From Candidatus Cloacimonadota bacterium (GTDB taxonomy: Bacteria > Cloacimonadota > Cloacimonadia > JGIOTU-2): a stretch of DNA of 60,272 nt. Under the pieces are notes generated by a model. The model did not search any database, was not told the origin of the DNA, and saw only the letters and a program-made list of their open reading frames with translations. The DNA lies in contig JAYEOL010000026.1 in NCBI GenBank assembly GCA_034722995.1, positions 1 to 60,272 of the forward strand, in the 5' to 3' direction. The translations under genes and the position numbers were made by a program. Below are positions 52,720 to 60,272 of this stretch, one piece after another. How positions within the stretch are numbered: position 1 is the stretch's first letter; each line of letters begins with the position of its first letter.

Positions 52720-54750
52720 TTATCGCAGCATCAGAATCTTACTTATTTCAGATTTATATTTATCTGTTTCCATACGATAGAAATAAATCCCATTGGATAA
52801 CTGTATACCTCTGTTATCTTTACCACTCCAAATAACCTTATCTTTTCCAGTTAAATCTCCAAACCGCTTTACCAATTGACCTTTTACATTATAAATCTTT
52901 ATCTGTGATAATCCGTGTAAATCTGTGGCTGAAAAAGAGATTGTAGTTGAACTATGCATCGGATTTGGATAGCAGCACAACGAAATATCTGATTCTGAAC
53001 CCAGGTCTTCATCTCCCTTGCCATAATAGGGTATCTCTTCTACTATACTTGAATAAGGAATAAAATTAGCCTTGATAGTTGTAAGTTCCATTTCAGAAAT
53101 ATCTTCCTTCCCAATTTCAAACTCTACAACTCCTTCCTCATCTGTAAATCCTCTTAGGAATATCTCATTACCTTCTGATATCAAATTACATCTTACATTG
53201 CTTACAGGATTTTCTTCTTTATCTAACACCCAAAAAACAGCCAGTTCTTCATTTTCAGATTTTAATCTATATACATTAAATACCCGGGCTTTTTCACTCC
53301 AAATTTGCATACTCGGGTCACCAAATAAGACATGAGAAAGAATAAGATCTCTTGCACAATTTGAGCCCCCATATTGATAAATATATTGATGACATTCCAC
53401 ACAGTTTTCTCCAATACGATACATCTCATTATCAAATATAAAATCCATGAAATCTTCTACTGAATGGCGAGTTGTATAAGGAAATTCAAGGAATGATGAG
53501 GCATATAAAGCAACAGCACCATCAGGACTATTTATAAACTCTGCTCCTACACACTCTGCAGGAAAATACACATAATTGGTGTCTATCATAGCGAAAAGAT
53601 TACCTCTACAAGAACTACTCCAGAACAGATAGGGATTTGTATTTGATAGATAGGGTGGCAAATATTCATAATATTCAGGTGCATGATAGGGTAGGTTACC
53701 AACTAGACAAATTGTATCATTAATTGTGACTATATTTGTATTTTCAAAAGGTGGAAGACCCATAGGAGGCGGAGGTCCTGGATATGAATTTGCATTACAC
53801 ATTATATTGTAGGCACCAATACACTTCCTATGACCATGAGCCACATTAAATAGAAAACTAAAATTATTGCTTGCTATTGCCTCTCCCCATAAAACTCCAG
53901 GTCGGATTGTATCTCCTGGCTCTGCATGATATAAGTCCTCTTCATAAGTATAGGCAATGTCCGTATTGATATGTTCAGCAATCCTGTTTATTATATAATT
54001 TCCACCCGTATCATAAGGAATCTTCGCAAGATTCTGTGCAATTAAATGATATTTCTCAGAATAATTACCATTGTAACGATAGGCAATATATTTATTGATA
54101 AAATTCTGTACCTCTTCTGGCGTATCTGCAGGGATTCTGCCAACATATAAATCAGCTTCAAAATTTACCTCATCATCAGATACCCAGTCAGAAAGAACAT
54201 TACAAAAATAATAATCAGTAGGGAATTCTGAACCATAGCCCTCTATACAACTTTCAGCCCATTGATGATAATATGGATTCCATATCATTTTAGGCATAAT
54301 TACTGATGCATCTCCACCAATCAAAACATATTTAAGATTTGGATTTCTCTCCTTTCTTGTTTTTAAATACTGCCTTATCTCCTGCGGGGTATTCCCTGTC
54401 TGTAAAATAGATACCACTTGGGTCTTTATCCCTTCTCTATTTTTTATTGTAGCAAATTCAAGAAAATCCTGTTCTAATTCCGCATTTGTAATGATTATCA
54501 TATCATAAGGTATCTTATTTTCTCCTTTTGTAGTAGTTTCAGGATATTCTTGCTTTTTTATTGTAGGCTTAAAGTTCTCTGCATGCTCAATAAACTGCTC
54601 TATCTCTTCAGGATTATCAAATATTTTGCTTAATTCTTCTCTTAATCCCTTCTCATAATCTTCCTTTGGACCAGCAAATAAACAGATAAAAGTAAAGGTG
54701 AAGGTTAAGATTATAGTTGAGATTATTAGTATTCTATTTTTTCTTTTCAT
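52720..54750 (-). CDS. Gingipain-like C25 cysteine peptidase with FlgD-like tail
   Basis: 676 residues. Signal peptide about 1-26; a short propeptide-like stretch to about 75; C25 domain about 80-475 with DMIIITNAELEQDF, LKYVLIGGDASV, the catalytic His305 (FLFNVAHGHRK) and Cys381 (FWSSSCRGNLF). Then an Ig-like domain (about 490-570) and the FlgD-like sorting tail (SSTTISFSATDLHG..IKIYNVKGQLVK..VIWSGKDNRG..GIYFYRM..ILMLR). Secreted protease, probably surface-bound through the type IX-type route. The propeptide is shorter than in Porphyromonas gingipains. It ends in a clear terminator. Confidence 0.9.
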   Translation of the reverse strand: MKRKNRILIISTIILTFTFTFICLFAGPKEDYEKGLREELSKIFDNPEEIEQFIEHAENFKPTIKKQEYPETTTKGENKIPYDMIIITNAELEQDFLEFATIKNREGIKTQVVSILQTGNTPQEIRQYLKTRKERNPNLKYVLIGGDASVIMPKMIWNPYYHQWAESCIEGYGSEFPTDYYFCNVLSDWVSDDEVNFEADLYVGRIPADTPEEVQNFINKYIAYRYNGNYSEKYHLIAQNLAKIPYDTGGNYIINRIAEHINTDIAYTYEEDLYHAEPGDTIRPGVLWGEAIASNNFSFLFNVAHGHRKCIGAYNIMCNANSYPGPPPPMGLPPFENTNIVTINDTICLVGNLPYHAPEYYEYLPPYLSNTNPYLFWSSSCRGNLFAMIDTNYVYFPAECVGAEFINSPDGAVALYASSFLEFPYTTRHSVEDFMDFIFDNEMYRIGENCVECHQYIYQYGGSNCARDLILSHVLFGDPSMQIWSEKARVFNVYRLKSENEELAVFWVLDKEENPVSNVRCNLISEGNEIFLRGFTDEEGVVEFEIGKEDISEMELTTIKANFIPYSSIVEEIPYYGKGDEDLGSESDISLCCYPNPMHSSTTISFSATDLHGLSQIKIYNVKGQLVKRFGDLTGKDKVIWSGKDNRGIQLSNGIYFYRMETDKYKSEISKILMLR

Positions 54751-54835
54751 AATAGACCTTCCTTTTCCCGATTAATTAGTCTCGTTTAAGCACCGAGCCT
54801 GACCAAATCGGGATCCCGTTAAAACGGGACTTTTT

Positions 54836-56560
54836 TTATCTTATTAATAACATTCTTTTTGTATCAATAACTTTGTTGCCATTTACTAATTGATACAGAT
54901 AAATACCACTGGACAGTTGGTTGCCACTTTCGTCTTTTCCATTCCAGACAATCGATGATTGATGATTATCTATTGATACCTGCTTTATCAATTGCCCTTT
55001 GATATTATATATCTTTATCTCTGTGCTCTTAGCCCCGAGTTCACGGGGCTGAAGAAAAAAAGAAATTGTTGTAGAACTGTGAAATGGATTGGGAAAATTA
55101 GGTTTGAGTTCATTTATAAAAGATATACTATTATCTTCGACTGAAGCCCCTACAGGTGGTATATGGTAGAAATCACAACTGACTAAGTTTGGATTTTCGT
55201 CATAAAACCAATAAACTCTTACATCATTATAAGGCCCTCCTACATCAGGGTCATGGGAACTTAATCTAGCCCAATTATATTCATCACCAACTCTGGCAAA
55301 TACAGCATGTTTCCAAAGATTATCCGCTTCATTATATATAGCAGGATCTCCTTTTACAAACCAATCTGGTTCTTGAGGCCAATCATCTTCTGATAAACGT
55401 TCATAAAGAGTTACATCTTGATAATTCATTAAATGAATGTGTAAATGATCACAGTATGGAATACAACCGTAATCATCTACACCCCCACCATATCCATCCC
55501 AACCTGCAGATAAATCCAATCCACCTTCTTTCAAACATTGGGAGACAAAATTTGCACAGTCACCGTTTCCAAATGGTGGTGAATAATTATCATAATCTTG
55601 CAGGTTTCTTCCATCCCACCATTCGTCTGCATAGGCGACTGCAGCATCGGAATCATAATTTCGCATAGAGTTTTCCAATTTGTCATCAGGAGGAACTTCT
55701 ATATTGAAGTAACTTTTTAGTATTGTTCTGATATATTGTCGTACGTACGGACTCTTGTCATTAAGCATACCTTTTATTAACTGGAGTGAGGTTGCATCAC
55801 CAATCTCAGCTAAACCCCTTACTGCTGCACTCCGAATATGCTTATCACTATGCGTCAACATTTTTTTTAGCCTAGGAAACGCATCTTCACAGTATCCCAA
55901 TTCAGCCAATCTAATTGCAGCACCAACAGCGACCTGAGGATCCTCATCATTCATGGCTTTTCGTAGATTTTGGATTGCTCTTTTCGTTCCAATGTCTTTT
56001 AACCCTTGATTAATAGCAAGACGAGTTCTTCTATCTCCAAACTTCCATAGATCCTCAAGCACAGGTATACAATAGGTAGTATCACCTAAAAAGACGAGGG
56101 CTAAAGCTGATCTTAGCTGAACTTCTTCCACAAAATCGTTCATAGCTTCTATTAGGACAGGTTGAGATTCAATTGATTCTAATGTTGCCAATGATGTAGC
56201 ACATTGTGCTCTTACATTGCTTGCCGGGTCTTCCAATAATAACTTTTCCAAATAAGGTACTACCTGCTCATCCTGGCTGCACCCTAACTGCATAGCAGCT
56301 ATCTGGCGCCTATATCTACTTGTATCAGATAATGTCTCTATCAAGCCGGGCACATTAGGAGCTATATCCTTTCTTGCTTGCTCCTTCAAATGCTCCGATC
56401 TTTCATGAAATCTTTTTAGTCGAGCTCTTTTTAAACTATCCAAATAGGTGCTATCCGGCTCATCGGTAGGTACTTTTCTTTCATTCCCGCCAGCAATACA
56501 GGGAATCGCAATAGTCAAACATATAAGTAAGCTTACTGACATCAATACTATCTTTTTCAT
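54836..56560 (-). CDS. HEAT-repeat / Amidase_6 secreted protein with FlgD-like tail
   Basis: 574 residues. Signal peptide 1-23; HEAT repeats about 65-285 (RYRRQIAAMQLG, NVRAQCATSLATL, HIRSAAVRGLAEIG); a putative amidase domain of the Amidase_6 type at about 300-470 with the nucleophile region FGNGDCANFVSQCLKEGG (Cys335); and a C-terminal FlgD-like sorting domain (IKIYNIKGQLIK..IVWNGKDESG..GIYLYQL..KRMLLIR). Amidase_6 proteins cleave amide bonds in peptides or peptidoglycan. Sorting-tail loops carry an AGCCCCG..CGGGGCT palindrome (55031-55050) and an ATCGATGATTGATGATT repeat (54951-54977). Confidence 0.85.
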   Translation of the reverse strand: MKKIVLMSVSLLICLTIAIPCIAGGNERKVPTDEPDSTYLDSLKRARLKRFHERSEHLKEQARKDIAPNVPGLIETLSDTSRYRRQIAAMQLGCSQDEQVVPYLEKLLLEDPASNVRAQCATSLATLESIESQPVLIEAMNDFVEEVQLRSALALVFLGDTTYCIPVLEDLWKFGDRRTRLAINQGLKDIGTKRAIQNLRKAMNDEDPQVAVGAAIRLAELGYCEDAFPRLKKMLTHSDKHIRSAAVRGLAEIGDATSLQLIKGMLNDKSPYVRQYIRTILKSYFNIEVPPDDKLENSMRNYDSDAAVAYADEWWDGRNLQDYDNYSPPFGNGDCANFVSQCLKEGGLDLSAGWDGYGGGVDDYGCIPYCDHLHIHLMNYQDVTLYERLSEDDWPQEPDWFVKGDPAIYNEADNLWKHAVFARVGDEYNWARLSSHDPDVGGPYNDVRVYWFYDENPNLVSCDFYHIPPVGASVEDNSISFINELKPNFPNPFHSSTTISFFLQPRELGAKSTEIKIYNIKGQLIKQVSIDNHQSSIVWNGKDESGNQLSSGIYLYQLVNGNKVIDTKRMLLIR

Positions 56561-56731
56561 GGTTATCTCCTCTTTTTAGTCATTTTTTTATCTTTTTATT
56601 CTTAACAATATTTTTTTGGTATAACACCAAAATTCCTATCCTATAAGTTAACATAACCCATTTGTCCCGTAAAAGACTAAACCTTTAACGGGATTTTCCC
56701 TAAATTCATGCAATTCCATTTAGATGTTTTA

Positions 56732-56754
56732 AAATTTTCTTGCCAAATTTTTTT
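56732..56754 (+). repeat. 23 bp direct repeat flanking the orphan gene, left copy
   Basis: AAATTTTCTTGCCAAATTTT followed by TTT, identical over 23 bp to 58341-58363. It lies 172 nt upstream of the HEAT gene start; otherwise the 368 nt gap 56561-56928 is AT-rich with a CCCGTAAA..TTTAACGGG hairpin near 56669-56692 and nothing else seen. Confidence 0.55.
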
Positions 56755-56928
56755 TATCAGGAACTCAGGGAAAATTATAAAGAAGTTAGTTATTATAGCT
56801 GATATGGATAAATCCAACAGGAAATTTAATCACCATTCTCATCTTTTCCATCCGACATAATTGAATTTTCCACTTTCTTTTCAATTAAATTAACGACCAA
56901 ATTTGCCTTTCATAAGCATTGTTTTAAT

Positions 56929-58269
56929 TTAATACAACCTATCGAGAGGTTTAATAGTATTATAATTCAAATCTTTAAAACCTTTCGTAAAATAATTATA
57001 TCTATAGGGTAAAATAACTTTATCACCGGGAAAGCATCTACGAGCAGGAATAGAATCAACAATAGTAAATTCAAGTTTAAAATCGTTTTTTTTATATGAA
57101 TTTACCAGGACATCTTTTACATCGGTTTTAATTCTTGGAAGAGAGACAATAGTAACCGCATAAATATCAGAATATACTTCTGCTGAGAAATGTCCCAGAG
57201 AATCTGTCTGAATATAAGTTAGCTGATGTTTTGCAGAAAGAAAAGATAATTCAAATGATTCAATTTCATGATTCATAATTTTTACTTCTCCAGAAATCTC
57301 AAATTTTTCATCAGGTTTAACAAAAGTCTTTACATAATCAGCATAAGGAATGGTTTGTGAAAAGCTATACAAGTATGGATAGAATCCTTCTTCTTTATAA
57401 GGTTTTATCTCTGAAATAGTTTTATATGTTATTGAACCAAAATAAGAAGCATACATTGGAGTATTAAATAAGGTAACATAATCTTCTGTTATCTCTATTG
57501 GATATGAATATCCATTTCTTTCTGTAAGTAGCAAAGCACTAGGGCTATTATCAATGTCTATAAAAACTAAGATTTCCTTTTGTTTTGCTGTATACTCAAT
57601 AAATGCTTCTTCATCTAAATAAATTATTGGAATGAATTCGAGTTTAGGGAATTCCCCTTCTCGAATTTTAACTATTTTAGGCCCATTTACATCTTTAAGT
57701 ATTTTCTTTTTCTGATTTTCAGAAGCCATATAACTTTTTACTGTTTCTACAGATATTTTGTATTCTCCTTCAGGTAGCCAAGAAGAAAATTCACCATTAC
57801 TTTCAGTGAAAAAACTCTCAACATTATATCTTCTTTTTGTTTCTGGATGCTTAAATATTACAGAAACAATGTATATTGAATCAACATGACAAAATCCTTT
57901 TAACATTCCTTTATGTTCGGACTTCCAATCTAAAAGTAACTTATCAATACGCTTTTCTTGTAAATATGTATTATCATCACGAAGTCCACAAATTTCAATC
58001 TTGTCGCTTAACTTATTTTTTAACTTTTTTACTAACTTTACTGGAGCTGTTGTAGCAATATACTGGTCGTTACCTGTAATTAGTTTTACTTTCTTTTTAT
58101 TTATAAATTTTTTCACATGCTTTTTTGTATCTTCATCATATTTTATAAATGTAGTAGTCATTTCAGTATTATTTTCAATATAAGTTTTATAGTGCCAATC
58201 AGAGATATCATCAGCTAATAAAACTGAAGGTAAAAGTAAAATAATAATTAAAATCTTTCTTAATATCAT
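56929..58269 (-). CDS. Orphan secreted protein, no recognised family
   Basis: 446 residues from ATG 58269 (MILRKILIIILLLPSVLLAD, signal peptide). After export, residues about 115-180 and 330-395 look like carboxypeptidase-regulatory or transthyretin-like beta domains (GEFSSWLPEGEYKISVETV; SGEVKIMNHEIESFELSF, GHFSAEVYSDIYAVTIVS). The middle has no motif. No sorting tail, lipobox or membrane helix. It stands alone between direct repeats. Confidence 0.75.
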   Translation of the reverse strand: MILRKILIIILLLPSVLLADDISDWHYKTYIENNTEMTTTFIKYDEDTKKHVKKFINKKKVKLITGNDQYIATTAPVKLVKKLKNKLSDKIEICGLRDDNTYLQEKRIDKLLLDWKSEHKGMLKGFCHVDSIYIVSVIFKHPETKRRYNVESFFTESNGEFSSWLPEGEYKISVETVKSYMASENQKKKILKDVNGPKIVKIREGEFPKLEFIPIIYLDEEAFIEYTAKQKEILVFIDIDNSPSALLLTERNGYSYPIEITEDYVTLFNTPMYASYFGSITYKTISEIKPYKEEGFYPYLYSFSQTIPYADYVKTFVKPDEKFEISGEVKIMNHEIESFELSFLSAKHQLTYIQTDSLGHFSAEVYSDIYAVTIVSLPRIKTDVKDVLVNSYKKNDFKLEFTIVDSIPARRCFPGDKVILPYRYNYFTKGFKDLNYNTIKPLDRLY

Positions 58270-58340
58270 AATATATACATTATGTTTAAAAATTCTTATT
58301 AATATTAATATAAAATCTTTATACATACTTATTAGTCTTT

Positions 58341-58363
58341 AAATTTTCTTGCCAAATTTTTTT
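58341..58363 (+). repeat. 23 bp direct repeat flanking the orphan gene, right copy
   Basis: Identical 23 bp to 56732-56754, 71 nt upstream of the orphan start. Could be a shared promoter or regulator element rather than an insertion scar. Confidence 0.55.
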
Positions 58364-58515
58364 CATATTTTTAAAATTTTATTTCCATCGTAAAATGTCT
58401 AATCCTATCAAAAAAAGATTTGATCGCAAGTGCAGAATAAAAATTCAAATTAATAAAAAAAGTAATAACCTAACCTTTGATTTCTTAGAAATTGTTATTT
58501 TTTTTAAAAATAAAT

Positions 58516-58968
58516 CTATTTGCAATCAAGTTTATTGTCTGTATGCCCGAATCCACCAGCATCTCTTTCTGTTTTGCTTAAAGAAATACTTTCTTCTAAA
58601 ACTGTATCTTCAACCTTTGAGAAAACCATTTGAGCGATTCGCATATTTGGTTTTACAATAAAATCTTCATCACCAAAATTAAAAGCTATTATCTTAACTT
58701 CTCCTCTATAATCAGAATCGATAGTGCCTGGAGAGTTTAAGATTCCTATTTTATGATTAATTGCCAGACCACTTCTTGGACGAATTTGTGCTTCATATCC
58801 TTGAGGAATTTCTAAAGAAAAACCAGTTGGTATTAAAGCAACATCCTTAGGCAAGATTACCACATCTTTTGCTAAATTGGCAAATATATCATATCCAGAA
58901 GAATGGGGAGTCATCTTTTGAGGTAATTTTGCAGTTTTGGATAATCTCCTTATTTTTACTTTAATCAT
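58516..58968 (-). CDS. dut: Deoxyuridine 5'-triphosphate nucleotidohydrolase
   Basis: 150 residues from ATG 58968, which overlaps the ispA stop by one base (TGATG). All five dUTPase motifs can be followed: SSGYDIFAN, RPRSGLAINHKIGILN, GTIDSDYRGEVK, RIAQMVF and DAGGFGHTD near the C-terminus (usually GFGSTG). Hydrolyses dUTP to dUMP. The frame to 58998 adds 10 unlikely residues. Confidence 0.94.
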   Translation of the reverse strand: MIKVKIRRLSKTAKLPQKMTPHSSGYDIFANLAKDVVILPKDVALIPTGFSLEIPQGYEAQIRPRSGLAINHKIGILNSPGTIDSDYRGEVKIIAFNFGDEDFIVKPNMRIAQMVFSKVEDTVLEESISLSKTERDAGGFGHTDNKLDCK

Positions 58969-59858
58969 CAGAATTCTCTGGTGGCAATGTAAACACAAAT
59001 CTTTTTCAAAAATTCAGCCTTAGGACCATAATAAGAGATAATATTTTGTGCTTTGCTCTGTAACTCTTGAGCTTTCTCCTTTGCTTTTTCTATGCCATAT
59101 ATTTTAGGGTAAGTAGCTTTCCCTCTCTGAGCATCAAGTCCTGTTTTCTTACCCATCTTTTCTTCAGAACCTTCTACATCAAGAATATCATCACTTATTT
59201 GGAAAAGCAGTCCTAAGGTTTTACCAAATTCTGTTATCCTTTCTAAATCATCTTCACCTGCTTCAGCCATAATCGTACCAAAACGAACAGCTGTAGTAAT
59301 CAACTTTGCAGTTTTATTCATATGAATATAATCAAGGATTTTTGGTGAGACATATTTTCCTTCACTATCAATATCAACTATTTGACCCGCAATTAACCCG
59401 GTATCCCCAGTTGCTTCTGCGAACTCCTTTAATAACTCAACTTTAACTTTAGATTTTACATCAATTGTAAGCAGAATCTTAAATGCTTCAACAATTAATG
59501 CATCTCCAGCAAGTGTTGCAATATCCTCCCCAAACTCTATATGGCAGGCAGGTTTCCCCCTTCTGAGATCATCATTATCTATATCTGGCAAATCATCATG
59601 TATTAATGAATAAGTATGAATCAACTCAATTGCAGCAGCAACAGGTAATATTTTTTTATCCATATGTCCAAAAAGTTGATATGTAGTAATTGTCAGATAC
59701 GGACGGATTCTTTTGCCACCAGCAAAAAGAGTGTAACGCATTGCTTTATGTATAATTTTTGGATACTCGTCCTTCCGCGGTAAAAATCTATCAATTATAA
59801 TATTGACTAATTCTCTTTTCTCCTTAACATCTTTTTTGAGACGCATCATTTTGGTCAT
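58968..59858 (-). CDS. ispA: Polyprenyl (farnesyl/geranyl) diphosphate synthase
   Basis: 296 residues with GGKRIRPYL, the first Asp-rich motif DDLPDIDNDDLRRGKP (D88, D89, D92) and the second FQISDDILDVEG. Chain elongation enzyme downstream of Dxs. xseB lies upstream on the same strand, the common xseB-ispA order, here separated by a MITE-like element. Confidence 0.93.
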   Translation of the reverse strand: MTKMMRLKKDVKEKRELVNIIIDRFLPRKDEYPKIIHKAMRYTLFAGGKRIRPYLTITTYQLFGHMDKKILPVAAAIELIHTYSLIHDDLPDIDNDDLRRGKPACHIEFGEDIATLAGDALIVEAFKILLTIDVKSKVKVELLKEFAEATGDTGLIAGQIVDIDSEGKYVSPKILDYIHMNKTAKLITTAVRFGTIMAEAGEDDLERITEFGKTLGLLFQISDDILDVEGSEEKMGKKTGLDAQRGKATYPKIYGIEKAKEKAQELQSKAQNIISYYGPKAEFLKKICVYIATREF

Positions 59859-59914
59859 TACTATTCTCCTGAAAAAAAATTTACGCTTTTACATTTAGTC
59901 AAAATCAGGCAAAA

Positions 59915-60130
59915 TTATTACTGAGTGCATAAAACTATTTGCATCTATTTTCAATAATGATATTAAATAAAAGTGGAGTGCTGAAACGAGTCCTTCCGAT
60001 ATATCGGAAGGGCGAACTTTCAGCATATTGGCATCTGCGAAAAGTTCATTCCGATAAATCGGAACTCGTTTTCGCACTCCGCTACTATCCGTAGAAATAA
60101 AGTAACCTATATTATGCTTCTAATAGTAAC
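59915..60130 (+). repeat. MITE-like element family 1, copy D
   Basis: Starts TTATTACTGAGTGCATAA and ends TTATGCTTCTAATAGTAA. Arms GGAGTGCTGAAACGAG (59975-59990) and CTCGTTTTCGCACTCC (60065-60080) frame TTCCGATATATCGGAA and TTCCGATAAATCGGAA hairpins. The cleanest and shortest copy (216 bp), with no coding capacity, between xseB and ispA. Confidence 0.8.
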
Positions 60131-60140
60131 TTTACTCCGT

Positions 60141-60272
60141 TTACGCTTCTTTGACTTCACTTAGTAAGGAAATCTTATTTTCTATCTTCTTTAATCTTTC
60201 AGAACAAAGCTTGATTAATTTAATGCCTTCTTCATAATATTCTAAAGATTTTTCAATATCAACATTCCCCTC
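60141..60272 (-). CDS. xseB: Exodeoxyribonuclease VII small subunit, C-terminal part
   Basis: The last 43 residues plus stop are inside the window. SLEYYEEGIKLIKLCSERL and IENKISLL match the helical XseB family, which partners XseA in single-strand DNA degradation. The 5' part lies beyond the window edge. Confidence 0.88.
   Translation of the reverse strand, partial: EGNVDIEKSLEYYEEGIKLIKLCSERLKKIENKISLLSEVKEA

Noticed and set aside
58336-58366. Sigma-54 promoter (TGGCA..) on the minus strand in the 23 bp direct repeat
   Set aside because: TGGCAAG is present but the -12 GC element is absent, so the consensus is not met.

Overview
The window is about 60 kb of AT-rich chromosomal DNA from an uncultured-type anaerobic bacterium of the FCB group. 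Four secreted proteins end in a FlgD-like / type IX-style C-terminal sorting domain (IKIYN-x-KGQLVK ... VxWDGxD-x-G ... GIYFYK ... KRMLLLR), a signature common in Cloacimonadota and neighbouring candidate phyla. There is also a DUF4837 lipoprotein, a sodium-type two-carboxylate ATP synthase rotor subunit, and a very high load of short palindromic repeats. Cloacimonadota or a close relative is the best guess; no rRNA is present to settle it.

Layout. 1-5.0 kb: accessory region with a truncated secreted repeat protein, a small lipoprotein, attC-like hairpins, a HepT/MNT toxin-antitoxin pair between inverted repeats, and a secreted Fn3/cohesin-like protein. 5.5-13.2 kb: acyl-CoA synthetase, the pncA-pncB NAD salvage pair, an S9 oligopeptidase lipoprotein, and a LysM/DUF4015 protein, separated by copies of a ~210-310 bp MITE-like repeat. 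13.3-23.2 kb: a full F-type ATP synthase operon (atpZ, atpI, atpB, two c-subunit genes, atpF, atpH, atpA, atpG, atpD, atpC) interrupted by a four-helix-bundle gene and a DNA methyltransferase gene. One c subunit is a three-hairpin fusion. 23.2-33.1 kb: bactofilin, M23 peptidase, parB, parA, a RelE/Phd module, rsmG, mnmG, mnmE, dxs, engB and queD, with a near-perfect parS site between mnmG and mnmE. This origin-proximal order suggests the window lies near oriC. 33.2-37.0 kb: the only plus-strand genes, tldD, tldE and a nitrilase-family amidase. 37.2-46.1 kb: a SHOCT protein, two unrecognised genes (one with HExxH), guanine deaminase, an FtsB-like protein, enolase, a small unknown, gmhA, rodA and comM/yifB. 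46.4-46.7 kb: tRNA-Arg, tRNA-Met and initiator tRNA. 46.7-58.3 kb: a lamin-tail-domain protein, DUF4837 lipoprotein, pgsA, ftsX, trmN6, a gingipain-family (C25) peptidase, a HEAT/amidase protein and an orphan secreted protein. 58.5-60.3 kb: dut, ispA and the 3' end of xseB.

The dominant unexplained feature is repeats. At least two MITE-like families and several short palindrome families occur between genes. Some also lie inside reading frames (atpF, engB, the DUF4015 gene, the methyltransferase, and the loops of the FlgD-like tails), where they encode extra residues and, in atpF-atpH, what looks like the next gene's ribosome binding site. The other standout is the ATP synthase rotor: a single-hairpin c subunit next to a six-helix c subunit whose three hairpins differ in their predicted ion ligands.
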